From: Pseudomonas reactans
GTDB lineage: Bacteria > Pseudomonadota > Gammaproteobacteria > Pseudomonadales > Pseudomonadaceae
NCBI RefSeq assembly: GCF_013385825.1
Contig: NZ_JACAPG010000014.1
Coordinates: forward strand, 62,001 to 126,000
Direction: 5' to 3'
Length of the DNA stretch: 64,000 bases
Positions 51,090-60,243 of this stretch are shown piece after piece. The position numbers and the translations under genes are program-made. The notes beneath the pieces were generated by a model. The model was given only the letters and a program-made list of their open reading frames with translations. It was not told the origin of the DNA and did not search any database. The first letter of the stretch is position 1, and every line of letters starts with the position of its first letter.

Positions 51090-53249
51090 TCACACCTCGT
51101 CTTCACGCTGCAATTCAAACAGTAGCAACGAACGGCCAGTTACTGCGTACTCATGATCAAAATCGAAGCGTTCCTGGCCACGTACCGCCGGGGAATTGGT
51201 GTCGAGCATGCAGGTCCAGAACTCGCCTTCGGGCACCGGCGGCAGGCGGAAATTGACCATGTCGTGGTGGGCATTGACCACCAGCAGCAAGGTGGCATCG
51301 GCACCGGCACGGCGTATCCCGGTTTCCTGGGCGCGGCCATCCATCAACATGCCCAGGCAGCGGCCGTTGCTGTCTTGCCACTGTTCGGTGGTCATCTCAT
51401 TGCCATCCGGCGCGAGCCATGTGACGTCCTTCACACCGATGTCTTCGTTGTAGTCGCCGACCAGGAAGCGCCCACGACGAAGAATCGGGTAAGCCAGGCG
51501 CAGTTTGATCAGGCGTTTTACAAACTTGAGCAGGGCCTTGCCATCGTCATCCAGGTCCCAATTGACCCAGCCGATTTCGCTGTCCTGGCAATAAGCGTTG
51601 TTGTTGCCGTGCTGGGTGCGAGCGAACTCATCACCGGCCACGATCATCGGCGTGCCTTGAGCCAGCAGCAGGGTTGCAAAGAAGTTGCGCATCTGACGCA
51701 GGCGCAGTGCGTTGATTTCCGGATCGTCGGTCGGCCCTTCGACGCCGTGGTTCCAGGACAGGTTGTTGTTGCTGCCGTCCTGGTTGTTTTCGTCGTTGGC
51801 CTCGTTGTGCTTATCGTTGTACGACACCAGGTCGTGCAGGGTGAAGCCGTCGTGGGCGGTGATGAAGTTCACCGAACTGTAGGGACGGCGGCCACGATGG
51901 TTGAACATCTCACCCGAGGCGGTCATGCGCCCGGCAAAGTCCGCCAGTTGGCCGTCGTCGCCTTTCCAGAAAGCACGCACGGTGTCGCGGAAGCGGTCAT
52001 TCCATTCGACCCAGCCCGGTGGGAAGTTGCCCACCTGATACCCGCCGGGACCGCAGTCCCAGGGTTCGGCGATCAGTTTGAGCTGGCGCAATACCGGGTC
52101 CTGACGACAAGCGACCAGGAAGCTGTGACGCTCATCGAAACCATCGCGATAACGGCCAAGAATGGTCGCCAGGTCGAAACGGAAACCGTCGACGTGCATC
52201 TCGTTGGCCCAGTAACGCAAGGAGTCGGTGACCATCTGCAACACGCACGGATGGCTCAGGTCCAGGGTGTTGCCGGTGCCGGAATCGTTGATGTAGAAGC
52301 GCTTGTCATCCGGCATCAGGCGGTAGTACGAAGCGTTGTCGATACCGCGCATCGACAGGGTCGGGCCGCGCTCGTTGCCCTCGGCGGTGTGGTTGTAGAC
52401 CACATCGAGGATCACTTCGAGCTTCTGCTCATGCAGGTGCGCGACCATCTCCTTGAACTCGGCGATCTTGCCGCTGGCCAGGTAGCGCGGGTCGGGGGCG
52501 AAAAACGCGATGCTGTTGTAGCCCCAATAGTTGGTCATGCCTTTTTGCAGCAAATGCTGGTCGTTGACGAAGGCGTGCACGGGCAGCAGCTCGACCGACG
52601 ACACACCCAACTGGCGAATGTGCTTGAGCACGTCGTCTTCCATCAGCCCGGCGCAGGTACCGCGCACGGACTCGCCCACGGAAGGGTGGCGCATGCTGAT
52701 CCCGCGCAGGTGGGTTTCGTAGATGATCGTACGGTCCCACGGCACCCGCACCGGCTGGTCGTTGCCCCAGGTGTGTGCCGGGTCGATGACTTTGCATTTA
52801 GGCACGAAGGGAGCGCTGTCGCGTTCATCGAAGCTGAGGTCGTCGTCCGGGTGACCGATGGTGTAGCCGAACAGCGCCTCGGACCATTTCAGTTCGCCCA
52901 CCAGTTGCTTGGCATAGGGGTCGATCAGCAATTTATTGTGGTTGAAACGGTGGCCGTTGGCGGGGTCATACGCACCGTACACGCGGTAGCCGTAAATCAG
53001 CCCTGGGTGGGCGTCGGGCAGGTAGCCGTGGAAGGTTTCGTCGGTGTATTCCGGCAGTTCGATGCGTTCCAGCTCAACCTCGCCGGAATCATCGAACAGG
53101 CACAGTTCAACCTTGGTCGCGTTGGCCGAGAACAAGGCAAAGTTGACCCCCAGGCCGTCCCAGGTGGCGCCAAGTGGGAAGGGCAAACCTTCACGAATCC
53201 GCGACGGCTCGCTGCCCGGCGTCGAAGGGGTTTTATCGGGTTTGCTCAT
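51090..53249 (-). CDS. glgX: Glycogen debranching enzyme
   Basis: A 719-aa GH13 enzyme that removes short side chains from phosphorylase-limited glycogen. An N-terminal CBM48 region (GLGVNFALFSANATKVELCL) precedes the barrel, and the catalytic Asp is in VDGFRFDLATILG, the Glu in LIAEPWDCGP and the last Asp in FITAHDGFTLHDL. Length and motifs match GlgX. It begins 119 nt after the DUF2934 gene, beyond a terminator, so it may have its own promoter. Its stop is coupled to the flavoenzyme gene. Confidence 0.95.
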   Translation of the reverse strand: MSKPDKTPSTPGSEPSRIREGLPFPLGATWDGLGVNFALFSANATKVELCLFDDSGEVELERIELPEYTDETFHGYLPDAHPGLIYGYRVYGAYDPANGHRFNHNKLLIDPYAKQLVGELKWSEALFGYTIGHPDDDLSFDERDSAPFVPKCKVIDPAHTWGNDQPVRVPWDRTIIYETHLRGISMRHPSVGESVRGTCAGLMEDDVLKHIRQLGVSSVELLPVHAFVNDQHLLQKGMTNYWGYNSIAFFAPDPRYLASGKIAEFKEMVAHLHEQKLEVILDVVYNHTAEGNERGPTLSMRGIDNASYYRLMPDDKRFYINDSGTGNTLDLSHPCVLQMVTDSLRYWANEMHVDGFRFDLATILGRYRDGFDERHSFLVACRQDPVLRQLKLIAEPWDCGPGGYQVGNFPPGWVEWNDRFRDTVRAFWKGDDGQLADFAGRMTASGEMFNHRGRRPYSSVNFITAHDGFTLHDLVSYNDKHNEANDENNQDGSNNNLSWNHGVEGPTDDPEINALRLRQMRNFFATLLLAQGTPMIVAGDEFARTQHGNNNAYCQDSEIGWVNWDLDDDGKALLKFVKRLIKLRLAYPILRRGRFLVGDYNEDIGVKDVTWLAPDGNEMTTEQWQDSNGRCLGMLMDGRAQETGIRRAGADATLLLVVNAHHDMVNFRLPPVPEGEFWTCMLDTNSPAVRGQERFDFDHEYAVTGRSLLLFELQREDEV

Positions 53250-53324
53250 TGAGTTGCTCCTGCAAAGGTCTTTTTTCGGGCCGAACGCGGCCGTGCTGAC
53301 GAAATTTCAGCTGAGCGTCTGGAA

Positions 53325-53363
53325 GGTAAAATCACCTCTTGCCGACAGCGCCGGCGAGAGGTG
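53325..53363 (-). terminator. Intrinsic terminator after the DUF2934 gene
   Basis: Minus strand CACCTCT-C-GCCG ... CGGC-A-AGAGGTG forms an 11-bp stem with one mismatch and an interior loop, and ATTTTACC follows. It starts 6 nt after the DUF2934 stop. It would separate glgA-treZ-malQ-treY-DUF2934 from glgX and the genes that follow, at least partly. The T-run is short. Confidence 0.65.
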
Positions 53364-53368
53364 AGGGG

Positions 53369-53641
53369 TTAAGGCTTGGGCTTTTTTGGCGCCGTTGGTT
53401 TTTTAGCGGCCGGTGGCGCCGGCTTGCCGGCCGCAGGTGCCGCGGGTTTGGCTTTTGCCGGCGGCTTGGGAGCGCTGGCCTTGGGTTTGGCCGCTGCCTT
53501 GGGCTTGCTCGGCGTCAGCGCTTCGGCTTCCGCCAGTTTGCGCGCCATCTCCCAGTGGCGTGCATCTTCACCATGGGGTTTGCCCTCGGACTCCCAGATC
53601 TGATGCGCCAGTTCGCGTATGCGTTTGTCTTCAGTACTCAT
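53369..53641 (-). CDS. DUF2934 small protein with Lys/Pro/Ala-rich tail
   Basis: A 90-aa basic protein. Residues 1-40 (MSTEDKRIRELAHQIWESEG) match DUF2934. The rest is a low-complexity tail of repeated KPxA units, similar to histone H1-like or DNA-binding tails. Its place between treY and glgX is known from other pseudomonads, but its role is not. ATG 53641 starts the recognised domain; an earlier in-frame start at 53656 is less likely. A terminator follows. Confidence 0.82.
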   Translation of the reverse strand: MSTEDKRIRELAHQIWESEGKPHGEDARHWEMARKLAEAEALTPSKPKAAAKPKASAPKPPAKAKPAAPAAGKPAPPAAKKPTAPKKPKP

Positions 53642-53664
53642 CGCAATGCTCCTCACAGAAAATT

Positions 53665-56400
53665 TCAGCTTTCTTGATCATCAGGATTGATAAAGACATT
53701 GACCGGGAAATCCCCCAGGGCAGCGCTAACCAACAGCTCCTTGTCTGGTGTGACTGCGCCTGTATGAAAAAGTCCCTTCCAGTTTTGCGTTGTGGCGGCG
53801 AACGGTAATTTCACCCGTGTATCGCCCCAAACCTGCGCATTGATCTGGGGATGCACACCGTTTTCAAGCAGGTGATGGGGCCAGCGTGGCACCAACACCA
53901 ACAGGTACTTGCCCTGGTGCTCGCGAGAGAATGCGACCACCCGTTCGGCGTGCTCGCCGACCACTTCCAGCGGCGTGTAGGTGCCGCTGCGGAATAATTC
54001 AGGCTGGGCCTTGCGCAAGGCCAGCACCTGAGCAATCAACGCCTGTTTGATACGCCCGTCGCGCCAGTTGAACAACAGTTCGCCGATGTCCGGTGGGGTC
54101 GCCAGCGCCTGTTGCCGTGCGCTGAAATCCACCGGGCGACGGTTGTCCGGGTCTACCAGGCTGAAGTCCCAGAACTCATCGCCCTGGTACAGGTCCGGCA
54201 CACCCGGCACGGTCATACGAAGCAAGGATTGCGCCAGGCTATTCAACGCGCCCGCCGGGGCAATCGCCTGAGCGGCATTGCCGATGGCGGTGCGCAGCGC
54301 GTGGCCTTCATCGCTGAGCAAAAGCCGTGAAAGGAACGTTTCGACGCCTTGTTCATAGGCCTCGTTGGGCGCGCTCCAGCTGCTCTGCAACTTGGCTTCG
54401 CGCAGGGCCTTTTGTTGCCACTGCCACAGGCGCTGCTGGTAGCCATCAAACTCAGTGCCCTGATCCAACGGCCAACTGCCGAGCAAGACTTGATAGAGGA
54501 TCAATTCGTCGCCGGCCGAGGGGGCGGTGTCGGTTCGCAATGGCGCGGCCAGGGTTCGCCAGTGTTCCACCTGTTCAACAAACCAAGGCGCGCATTCACT
54601 CAACACCGCCAGGCGCGCGCGGGTGTCTTCGCCGCGCTTGTGGTCGTGGGTCGCGGTGGCCAACAGGTTGTCGGGGAAGGTCTGCAAGCGCTGCTGGTTG
54701 ACGGCATGGAAGTCGGCCAATGGCGCGCTGAACTGTTCGGTGCTGAAGCCCACGTCATTGCGCGACAACAATACCGCCGAGCGATAGAACGCGGTGTCTT
54801 CCACGGCCTTGGCGGCAGCGGGAGAGGTCAATTGCTGGAAACGCACGCAGGCATGCTTGAGGATCTTGCGCTCACGGCCCACCGGGCGATTACGCCACGG
54901 CTGGCCGCCCAGCCATTTTTCCAGGTGATCGAGTACCGGCCAGTCGCCTTCGCCCAAGGTGGTGCGTGCGCCGTCCATGGCGTGTTGGAACACTTGGTCG
55001 TCAGCGTCGCTGCGGCCACGTGCGCTGATGTAGGTGCGGTACACCGGGAAATGCACGATCAGTTCCTGCAACGCGCGGCGGATGGCACCTAGCGTCAGGT
55101 CGCGGGTCATCACGTCGTCGCGGGCCACTTGCAGTAGGGCCTGGGCCACACTTTCGAAGTCGCCGCCGAGGGAACCGTTGAGGATTTGCTGACGTGCCAG
55201 CCGCGCTTCGTCGATGAACGCAGAGGGCCGTTCGCTGTGACGGGTCCACAGTTCGGCCAAAGGTTCAAAACCGTCCGGGTGATGTTGCAGCAGCGACAGC
55301 TGGTTCATGAATTCGTAGCCGGTGGTGCCATCCACTTGCCAGTCTTCCCGCAAGATTTCGCCTTCACCGAGGATTTTTTCCACGAAGATCGGCAAATGCC
55401 GCTGCGGTGACAGCGAATCCACCCGGCGCCGCAGCTTGCGGCAGTACCCGCGCGGGTCGGCCAGGCCGTCGATATGGTCGATACGCAGGCCATCCACCAA
55501 ACCTTCGCTGATCAGTTCGAAGATCTTGCCGTGGGTGGCTTCAAATACGGCGGTGCGTTCCACGCGCAAGCCGCCCAGTTCATTGACATCGAAGAAGCGC
55601 CGCCAGTTGATATCGTCCGCTGCGGTGCGCCAGCTGGCGAGGCGATAGGCCTGTTGTTCGAGCAGTTGATGCAGGCGGTCGAAGTCGAAGCTCGCCAGTT
55701 GTGCGTCGATGGCCTGGCGCACTTCGTCCTCAGTGGCCCGTTCGGCCAGGGCTTGTTTGAGCCAGGCGGCTTCGTGGTAAGCATCGTCCTGATAGGCAAG
55801 GGCGCTGAAGCGGTCGGACAACGGCTTGAGTAACTCATCGCTGCCCAGGATCGCCGCGTAGTCCCGTGGGCAGATCGGAAAGCGATGCTCGTAATGCTCG
55901 ACGTAGAACGCGCCATGGTTGGCATCGAACTGCAAGGTCACGGTGCCGGTCTGCAAGGCTTCGCCGTAGTCGCTGCCGAGGAACGGCATCAGCAATTGGC
56001 CTTTGAGCAGCGGATCGGGCGAGTGCCACTGGATATCGAAGAACTCGCTGTAGGGGCTCATGCGCCCCCATTCCAGCAGGTCCAGCCACCAGGGGTTATC
56101 CGCACCGCCCACGGCCATATGGTTGGAGACGATATCGAGGATCAGGCCCATCCCGTGTCCACGCAACGCGGCGACCAGGCGGCGCAAGGCGGCTTCGCCA
56201 CCCAGTTCAGGGTTGACGCGGGTGGGGTCGACCACGTCATAGCCGTGCATGGAACCGGCGCGGGCGCTGAGCAGCGGTGAAGCGTACAGGTGGCTGATGC
56301 CGAGGCGGGCGAAGTAGGGCACCAGCGGCACCGCGTCGTCCAGGGTAAAACCTTTATGAAATTGCAGGCGCTGGGTAGCGCGCAGGGGCAGTGCATTCAT
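53665..56400 (-). CDS. treY: Malto-oligosyltrehalose synthase
   Basis: A 911-aa GH13 enzyme that turns the reducing-end glucose of a maltodextrin into a trehalose unit by intramolecular transglucosylation. The GH13 start (GISHLYASPLLSARAGSMHG) and DIVSNHMAVG precede the catalytic Asp in LRIDHIDGLADPRGYCRKLR and the Glu in PIFVEKILGEGE. The C-terminal part shows VPGVPDLYQGDEFWDFSLVD, normal for TreY. It overlaps malQ by 4 bases (ATGA) and precedes DUF2934 by 23 nt. With treZ it makes free trehalose. Confidence 0.95.
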   Translation of the reverse strand: MNALPLRATQRLQFHKGFTLDDAVPLVPYFARLGISHLYASPLLSARAGSMHGYDVVDPTRVNPELGGEAALRRLVAALRGHGMGLILDIVSNHMAVGGADNPWWLDLLEWGRMSPYSEFFDIQWHSPDPLLKGQLLMPFLGSDYGEALQTGTVTLQFDANHGAFYVEHYEHRFPICPRDYAAILGSDELLKPLSDRFSALAYQDDAYHEAAWLKQALAERATEDEVRQAIDAQLASFDFDRLHQLLEQQAYRLASWRTAADDINWRRFFDVNELGGLRVERTAVFEATHGKIFELISEGLVDGLRIDHIDGLADPRGYCRKLRRRVDSLSPQRHLPIFVEKILGEGEILREDWQVDGTTGYEFMNQLSLLQHHPDGFEPLAELWTRHSERPSAFIDEARLARQQILNGSLGGDFESVAQALLQVARDDVMTRDLTLGAIRRALQELIVHFPVYRTYISARGRSDADDQVFQHAMDGARTTLGEGDWPVLDHLEKWLGGQPWRNRPVGRERKILKHACVRFQQLTSPAAAKAVEDTAFYRSAVLLSRNDVGFSTEQFSAPLADFHAVNQQRLQTFPDNLLATATHDHKRGEDTRARLAVLSECAPWFVEQVEHWRTLAAPLRTDTAPSAGDELILYQVLLGSWPLDQGTEFDGYQQRLWQWQQKALREAKLQSSWSAPNEAYEQGVETFLSRLLLSDEGHALRTAIGNAAQAIAPAGALNSLAQSLLRMTVPGVPDLYQGDEFWDFSLVDPDNRRPVDFSARQQALATPPDIGELLFNWRDGRIKQALIAQVLALRKAQPELFRSGTYTPLEVVGEHAERVVAFSREHQGKYLLVLVPRWPHHLLENGVHPQINAQVWGDTRVKLPFAATTQNWKGLFHTGAVTPDKELLVSAALGDFPVNVFINPDDQES

Positions 56401-58481
56401 CGGTCACGCTCATGGGCTTGGTTGCGCGCGACGGCCAACAGTTCGAGGCGGCGGGCGGCACCGGCATTGTCGAGCAGGCTGGAGGCCTCACCCACAAAGC
56501 GGCGGCGCCAATTGGGGTGGGTGTCGGTGGTGCCGGGCAGATTGGCCTGCTCCTCCACGCCGAGCGCATCCTCCAACGGCAACAGCACCAACGGCGCGCG
56601 GGTGTGGCCGAGGTAGCGCACGCTGGCGTCGATCATGTGGTCGGTCTCGTTACGGATCTCGTCGACGAAGTTCTGCGGGTCCTGGCTCAAGGCCTGACGC
56701 AGTGCCTGGCGTTCGCGCAGGCGGTGTTCGCTCCATTGCTCCACAGTGGGCGCATCGATCAGGCCGAGCTGGATGTTCCAGTCGATATCGCGGCTGTGCC
56801 ACCAGCCGTTGAGCGTCGGCAAGTCGTGGGTGCTGGTGGTGGCCAGGGCGTTGTCCGGCCAGTCGAGGATCGGCTTGAACTGGCCCTCGTGGTTTTGCTC
56901 GAACAGCAACACGCGCATGCCGAGGATCGAGCGGGCGATGAGCTTTTCGCGCAGGCCGTCCGGCACCGTGCCCAGGTCTTCACCGAGCACGATGGCTTGG
57001 TGGCGATGGGATTCCAGGGCCAGCAGGCGCAACAGATCGTCCACTGGGTAATACAAGTAGGCGCCTTCACGCGGCGAGGCGTCCATGGGAATCACCCACA
57101 GGCGTTGCAGGCCCATCACATGGTCGATACGCAGGCCACCGGCATGGGCGAAGTTGGCGCGCAGCATCTCGATAAAGGCGCGGAAGCCGTTGCGCTTGAG
57201 GCCTTCAGGCGAGAACGCGGAGATGCCCCAGCCTTGCCCGGCGCGATTGAGAATGTCGGGTGGCGCGCCCACGGTCAGGTCCGCGAGCAGTTCATCCTGA
57301 CGGCTCCAGGCTTGGCTGCCACCGCCGTCGGCGCCCACGGCCAGGTCGGCGATCAAGCCGACGCCCATGCCACTGCCGCGCGCGGCTTGTTGCGCGCGTT
57401 CCAGGCAGCGAGCGATCAGCCATTGGCTGAAGGCGAAGTAGCCGATCTCATCCTGGTTTTCTACAGCAAAGGCTGCGAGTGCCGGACTCTGCGGGTTGCG
57501 CCAGTCTTCGGGCCAGTGGCGCCAGTCGAGCTCTTCACCCTTTGCGGCGCGCGCGGCTTGCACGGCTTCGAAGCGGCAGTGGTTCTCCAGCGCTTCGCCA
57601 CCGGCTTGGCGGAAACTCAGGAAGTCGGCGTGTTGTGGATGCTGGCCGTGGCGGAAGTCCTCGTACAAGGCGCGCAACAGTCGCTGCTTGGCTTTGGCGG
57701 CTGTGGGCCAGTCGATCAGGCTGTGTTGTTCCAGATCGTGCAGTTCATCCGTCAGGCCGAGGGCTTCAAGGGCGTTGCGCACTTCGCGCTCACCCAGGAT
57801 GCAACCCGGCGAAGCATACAAACTGTTGAGGAACAAACGACTCGACGGCGAATACGGGCTGTAGCGCTCGGTGTCGGCGCTGAACATGGCGTGCATCGGG
57901 CTGATTGCCAGGGCGTCGGCACCGCGTTCCGCGGCCGAACGAGCCAAGTGTTCCAGGGCCAGGGTGTCGCCAAAACCGCCATCGCCCAAGCGGCGCAGGC
58001 TATACAGTTGCGCGCTGAGGCCCCAGGCGCGGGCAGGGCGACTGTCGACAGCTTCGGCGACGCTGTAGCAATGGGTGGGGGCGACGGCCAGGGTGAAGGT
58101 CTGCTCGGCGATATGCACTTGGTGGTAACCGAGGGCGATGACGCCGGGCAACACGGCGTCGCCATCGAGGCGCAGCTCCAGAGTTTCACCGTCTTCGAGG
58201 CTGACCCGGCACAGGGTGTCCGGTTCAAAGTAACGGGCCAGGTCCAGGCCTTCGCCGCTGTCGATGGTCATCAACGGTGGCAGGTGTTTGTCTTGTTGCG
58301 CCTGTTCCAGTTCAAGCAGGCTGGCGTCGATCTCGGCATCGCTGTCGGCCGGGTGGCCCAGGCCTTTGAGAACGGCGCGCAGGGCGTCGGGTTTCACACG
58401 TTGCGGGCGGCCGTTTGCGTCGATCCAATCGACGGCCAGGCCCGCTCGGCTGGCGAGGATTTCCAGGTTCGCTTCGCTCAA
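56397..58481 (-). CDS. malQ: 4-alpha-glucanotransferase (amylomaltase)
   Basis: A 694-aa GH77 enzyme that moves glucan segments between maltodextrins. AWGLSAQLYSLRRLGDGGFG and the GH77 landmarks RIDHVMGLQRLWVIP (nucleophile Asp), GEDLGTVPDGLR (acid/base Glu) and STHDLPTLNGWW are present. Length and motifs fit bacterial MalQ. It overlaps treZ upstream and treY downstream by 4 bases each, supplying substrates for TreY. Confidence 0.95.
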   Translation of the reverse strand: MSEANLEILASRAGLAVDWIDANGRPQRVKPDALRAVLKGLGHPADSDAEIDASLLELEQAQQDKHLPPLMTIDSGEGLDLARYFEPDTLCRVSLEDGETLELRLDGDAVLPGVIALGYHQVHIAEQTFTLAVAPTHCYSVAEAVDSRPARAWGLSAQLYSLRRLGDGGFGDTLALEHLARSAAERGADALAISPMHAMFSADTERYSPYSPSSRLFLNSLYASPGCILGEREVRNALEALGLTDELHDLEQHSLIDWPTAAKAKQRLLRALYEDFRHGQHPQHADFLSFRQAGGEALENHCRFEAVQAARAAKGEELDWRHWPEDWRNPQSPALAAFAVENQDEIGYFAFSQWLIARCLERAQQAARGSGMGVGLIADLAVGADGGGSQAWSRQDELLADLTVGAPPDILNRAGQGWGISAFSPEGLKRNGFRAFIEMLRANFAHAGGLRIDHVMGLQRLWVIPMDASPREGAYLYYPVDDLLRLLALESHRHQAIVLGEDLGTVPDGLREKLIARSILGMRVLLFEQNHEGQFKPILDWPDNALATTSTHDLPTLNGWWHSRDIDWNIQLGLIDAPTVEQWSEHRLRERQALRQALSQDPQNFVDEIRNETDHMIDASVRYLGHTRAPLVLLPLEDALGVEEQANLPGTTDTHPNWRRRFVGEASSLLDNAGAARRLELLAVARNQAHERDR

Positions 58482-60223
58482 GGGTGCTCTCCAACAGGGG
58501 ATAGGGTTACGCGTGTGCTGTACGCCGGCAGCTGGGCGCCGAGGTTGGCAGGCGTTTCGAAAAGGACAGCGCCCGCCGCCGGGTGATCCAGCGGCGCGGC
58601 ACTCAGGTTGAGGTCGATCTGCAACAGGCTGCCGTTACCCAGGCGCCAGCGGGCGCTCACGGCACCTTCAGCCAGCACCTGCGCGCCCAACGCGAGGCTG
58701 CCGGGCAAGTGCGGCACGATATGCTGGTGGCGCAGGTTCAGCAGTTGCCGGTAAAGCTGGGCATGCGGATGGTCTGCAAAGGCCGGGGACGATTGCTGGA
58801 AGGTTGCCAGGGCATTGGGATCAGGAATGCGTTCACGTCGTTCAGGGTCGTGGAACGCAGCAAAGTCGGCGAACTCGTTACGCCGACCTTCGCGCACGGC
58901 TTCAGCCAGTTCGCCATGGTGGTCGGTAAAAAACAGGAAGGGCTCGCTGGCGTTGACTTCGTCGCCCATGAACAGCAGCGGGATCATCGGCGAAAGTAGC
59001 AGCAGGGTCGTCGCCGCGTTCAACGCTTGCGGCGAGCACAGTTGATGCAGGCGCTCGCCCAGGGCGCGGTTGCCGATCTGGTCATGGTTCTGCAAAAACG
59101 CCACAAACGCGCTTGGCGGCAGGTGCCCACTGGGTTCGCCGCGTTCATGACCATGTCGGGTGGTGTGCCCCTGGTAGATGAAGCCTTCGCCCAGGCAGCG
59201 CGCCAGTTTGGCGGTAGGCTCCTCGGCAAAATCGCTGTAGTAGGCGTCGGCTTCGCCGGTCAGCAGTACGTGCAGGACGTTATGAAAGTCATCATTCCAT
59301 TGCGCGTCAAAATCGGTTTGCAGGAGGCTGGCCTGATTGAGCTCGTTTTCCAGCATCAGCCAGACGTGTCGGCCGGTGTCGACTTGCTCGCGAACGCGGT
59401 GAGCCAGTAGTTTCAGAAAATCCGGGTTGTCGATGGCGTGTACCGCGTCCAGGCGCAGGCCGTCGAAACGGTATTCGAGCAGCCACATCAAGGCGTTATC
59501 CAGGAAGAAGTCCCGCACTTCACGCCGGTCGAAGTCGATACCGGCGCCCCAAGGCGTGTGCACATCTTCCTGGAAGAAGCCTTTGGCGTACTGGCCGAGG
59601 TAGTTGCCGTCGGGGCCGAAGTGGTTGTAGACCACGTCGAGGATCACCGCCAGGCCGTGTTCGTGGGCGCTGTCGATCAGGTGCTTGAGTTGGTCGGGAG
59701 TGCCGTAGGAGGCTTGGGGCGCATAGGGCAAGACGCCGTCATAACCCCAATTGCGTTCACCGGGGAATTGCGCCAGTGGCATCAACTCAATGGCGGTTAC
59801 GCCTAGCTCGGCCAGGCGTGGTAGGTGTTTCTCGACGCCGGCGTAACCGCCCATTGCGCCGACGTGCAGCTCATAGATGACGGCTTCGTGCCAGGGACGG
59901 CCTTGCCACTGGCTGTGGCGCCATGGATAGACGAGGGGATCGACCACCAGGCTCCAGCCATGTACATCCGAGGCTTGAGCCCTGGAGGCGGGGTCGGGTA
60001 CATCCATTTCCCCATCGATATTGAAGCGGTAGCGCGTGCCCGCCGGGCACGCTATTTCGGTTTCAAACCAGCCCTCTGCCTGGGGCAGCATGGCGACGGA
60101 TTTACCGCTTTCCAGTTCAACGCTGACATAAAACGCGTCTGGCGCCCACAAGGCAAAACGCGTGTGTCGCGCGTCCAGCATGATTGCGCCGTGGGGCCAG
60201 GTTTCCAGAGTCCGTAACGGCAT
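58478..60223 (-). CDS. treZ: Malto-oligosyltrehalose trehalohydrolase
   Basis: A 581-aa GH13 enzyme that releases trehalose from maltooligosyltrehalose. The N-terminal CBM48-like part is followed by FDGLRLDAVHAIDN (nucleophile Asp), WLMLENELNQASLL (Glu) and FLQNHDQIGNRALGERL (Asp). It lies 20 nt after glgA and overlaps malQ by 4 bases. Confidence 0.95.
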   Translation of the reverse strand: MPLRTLETWPHGAIMLDARHTRFALWAPDAFYVSVELESGKSVAMLPQAEGWFETEIACPAGTRYRFNIDGEMDVPDPASRAQASDVHGWSLVVDPLVYPWRHSQWQGRPWHEAVIYELHVGAMGGYAGVEKHLPRLAELGVTAIELMPLAQFPGERNWGYDGVLPYAPQASYGTPDQLKHLIDSAHEHGLAVILDVVYNHFGPDGNYLGQYAKGFFQEDVHTPWGAGIDFDRREVRDFFLDNALMWLLEYRFDGLRLDAVHAIDNPDFLKLLAHRVREQVDTGRHVWLMLENELNQASLLQTDFDAQWNDDFHNVLHVLLTGEADAYYSDFAEEPTAKLARCLGEGFIYQGHTTRHGHERGEPSGHLPPSAFVAFLQNHDQIGNRALGERLHQLCSPQALNAATTLLLLSPMIPLLFMGDEVNASEPFLFFTDHHGELAEAVREGRRNEFADFAAFHDPERRERIPDPNALATFQQSSPAFADHPHAQLYRQLLNLRHQHIVPHLPGSLALGAQVLAEGAVSARWRLGNGSLLQIDLNLSAAPLDHPAAGAVLFETPANLGAQLPAYSTRVTLSPVGEHP

Positions 60224-60243
60224 CTATAGAGACCTCCCGTTGA

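Noticed and set aside
51153..53252. 699-codon plus-strand frame opposite glgX
   Set aside because: Covers the glgX antisense almost exactly; no domains and no ribosome site.
56391..58586. 731-codon plus-strand frame opposite malQ
   Set aside because: Shadow of malQ; composition is Gly/Val/Ala/Gln-rich and unlike a real protein.
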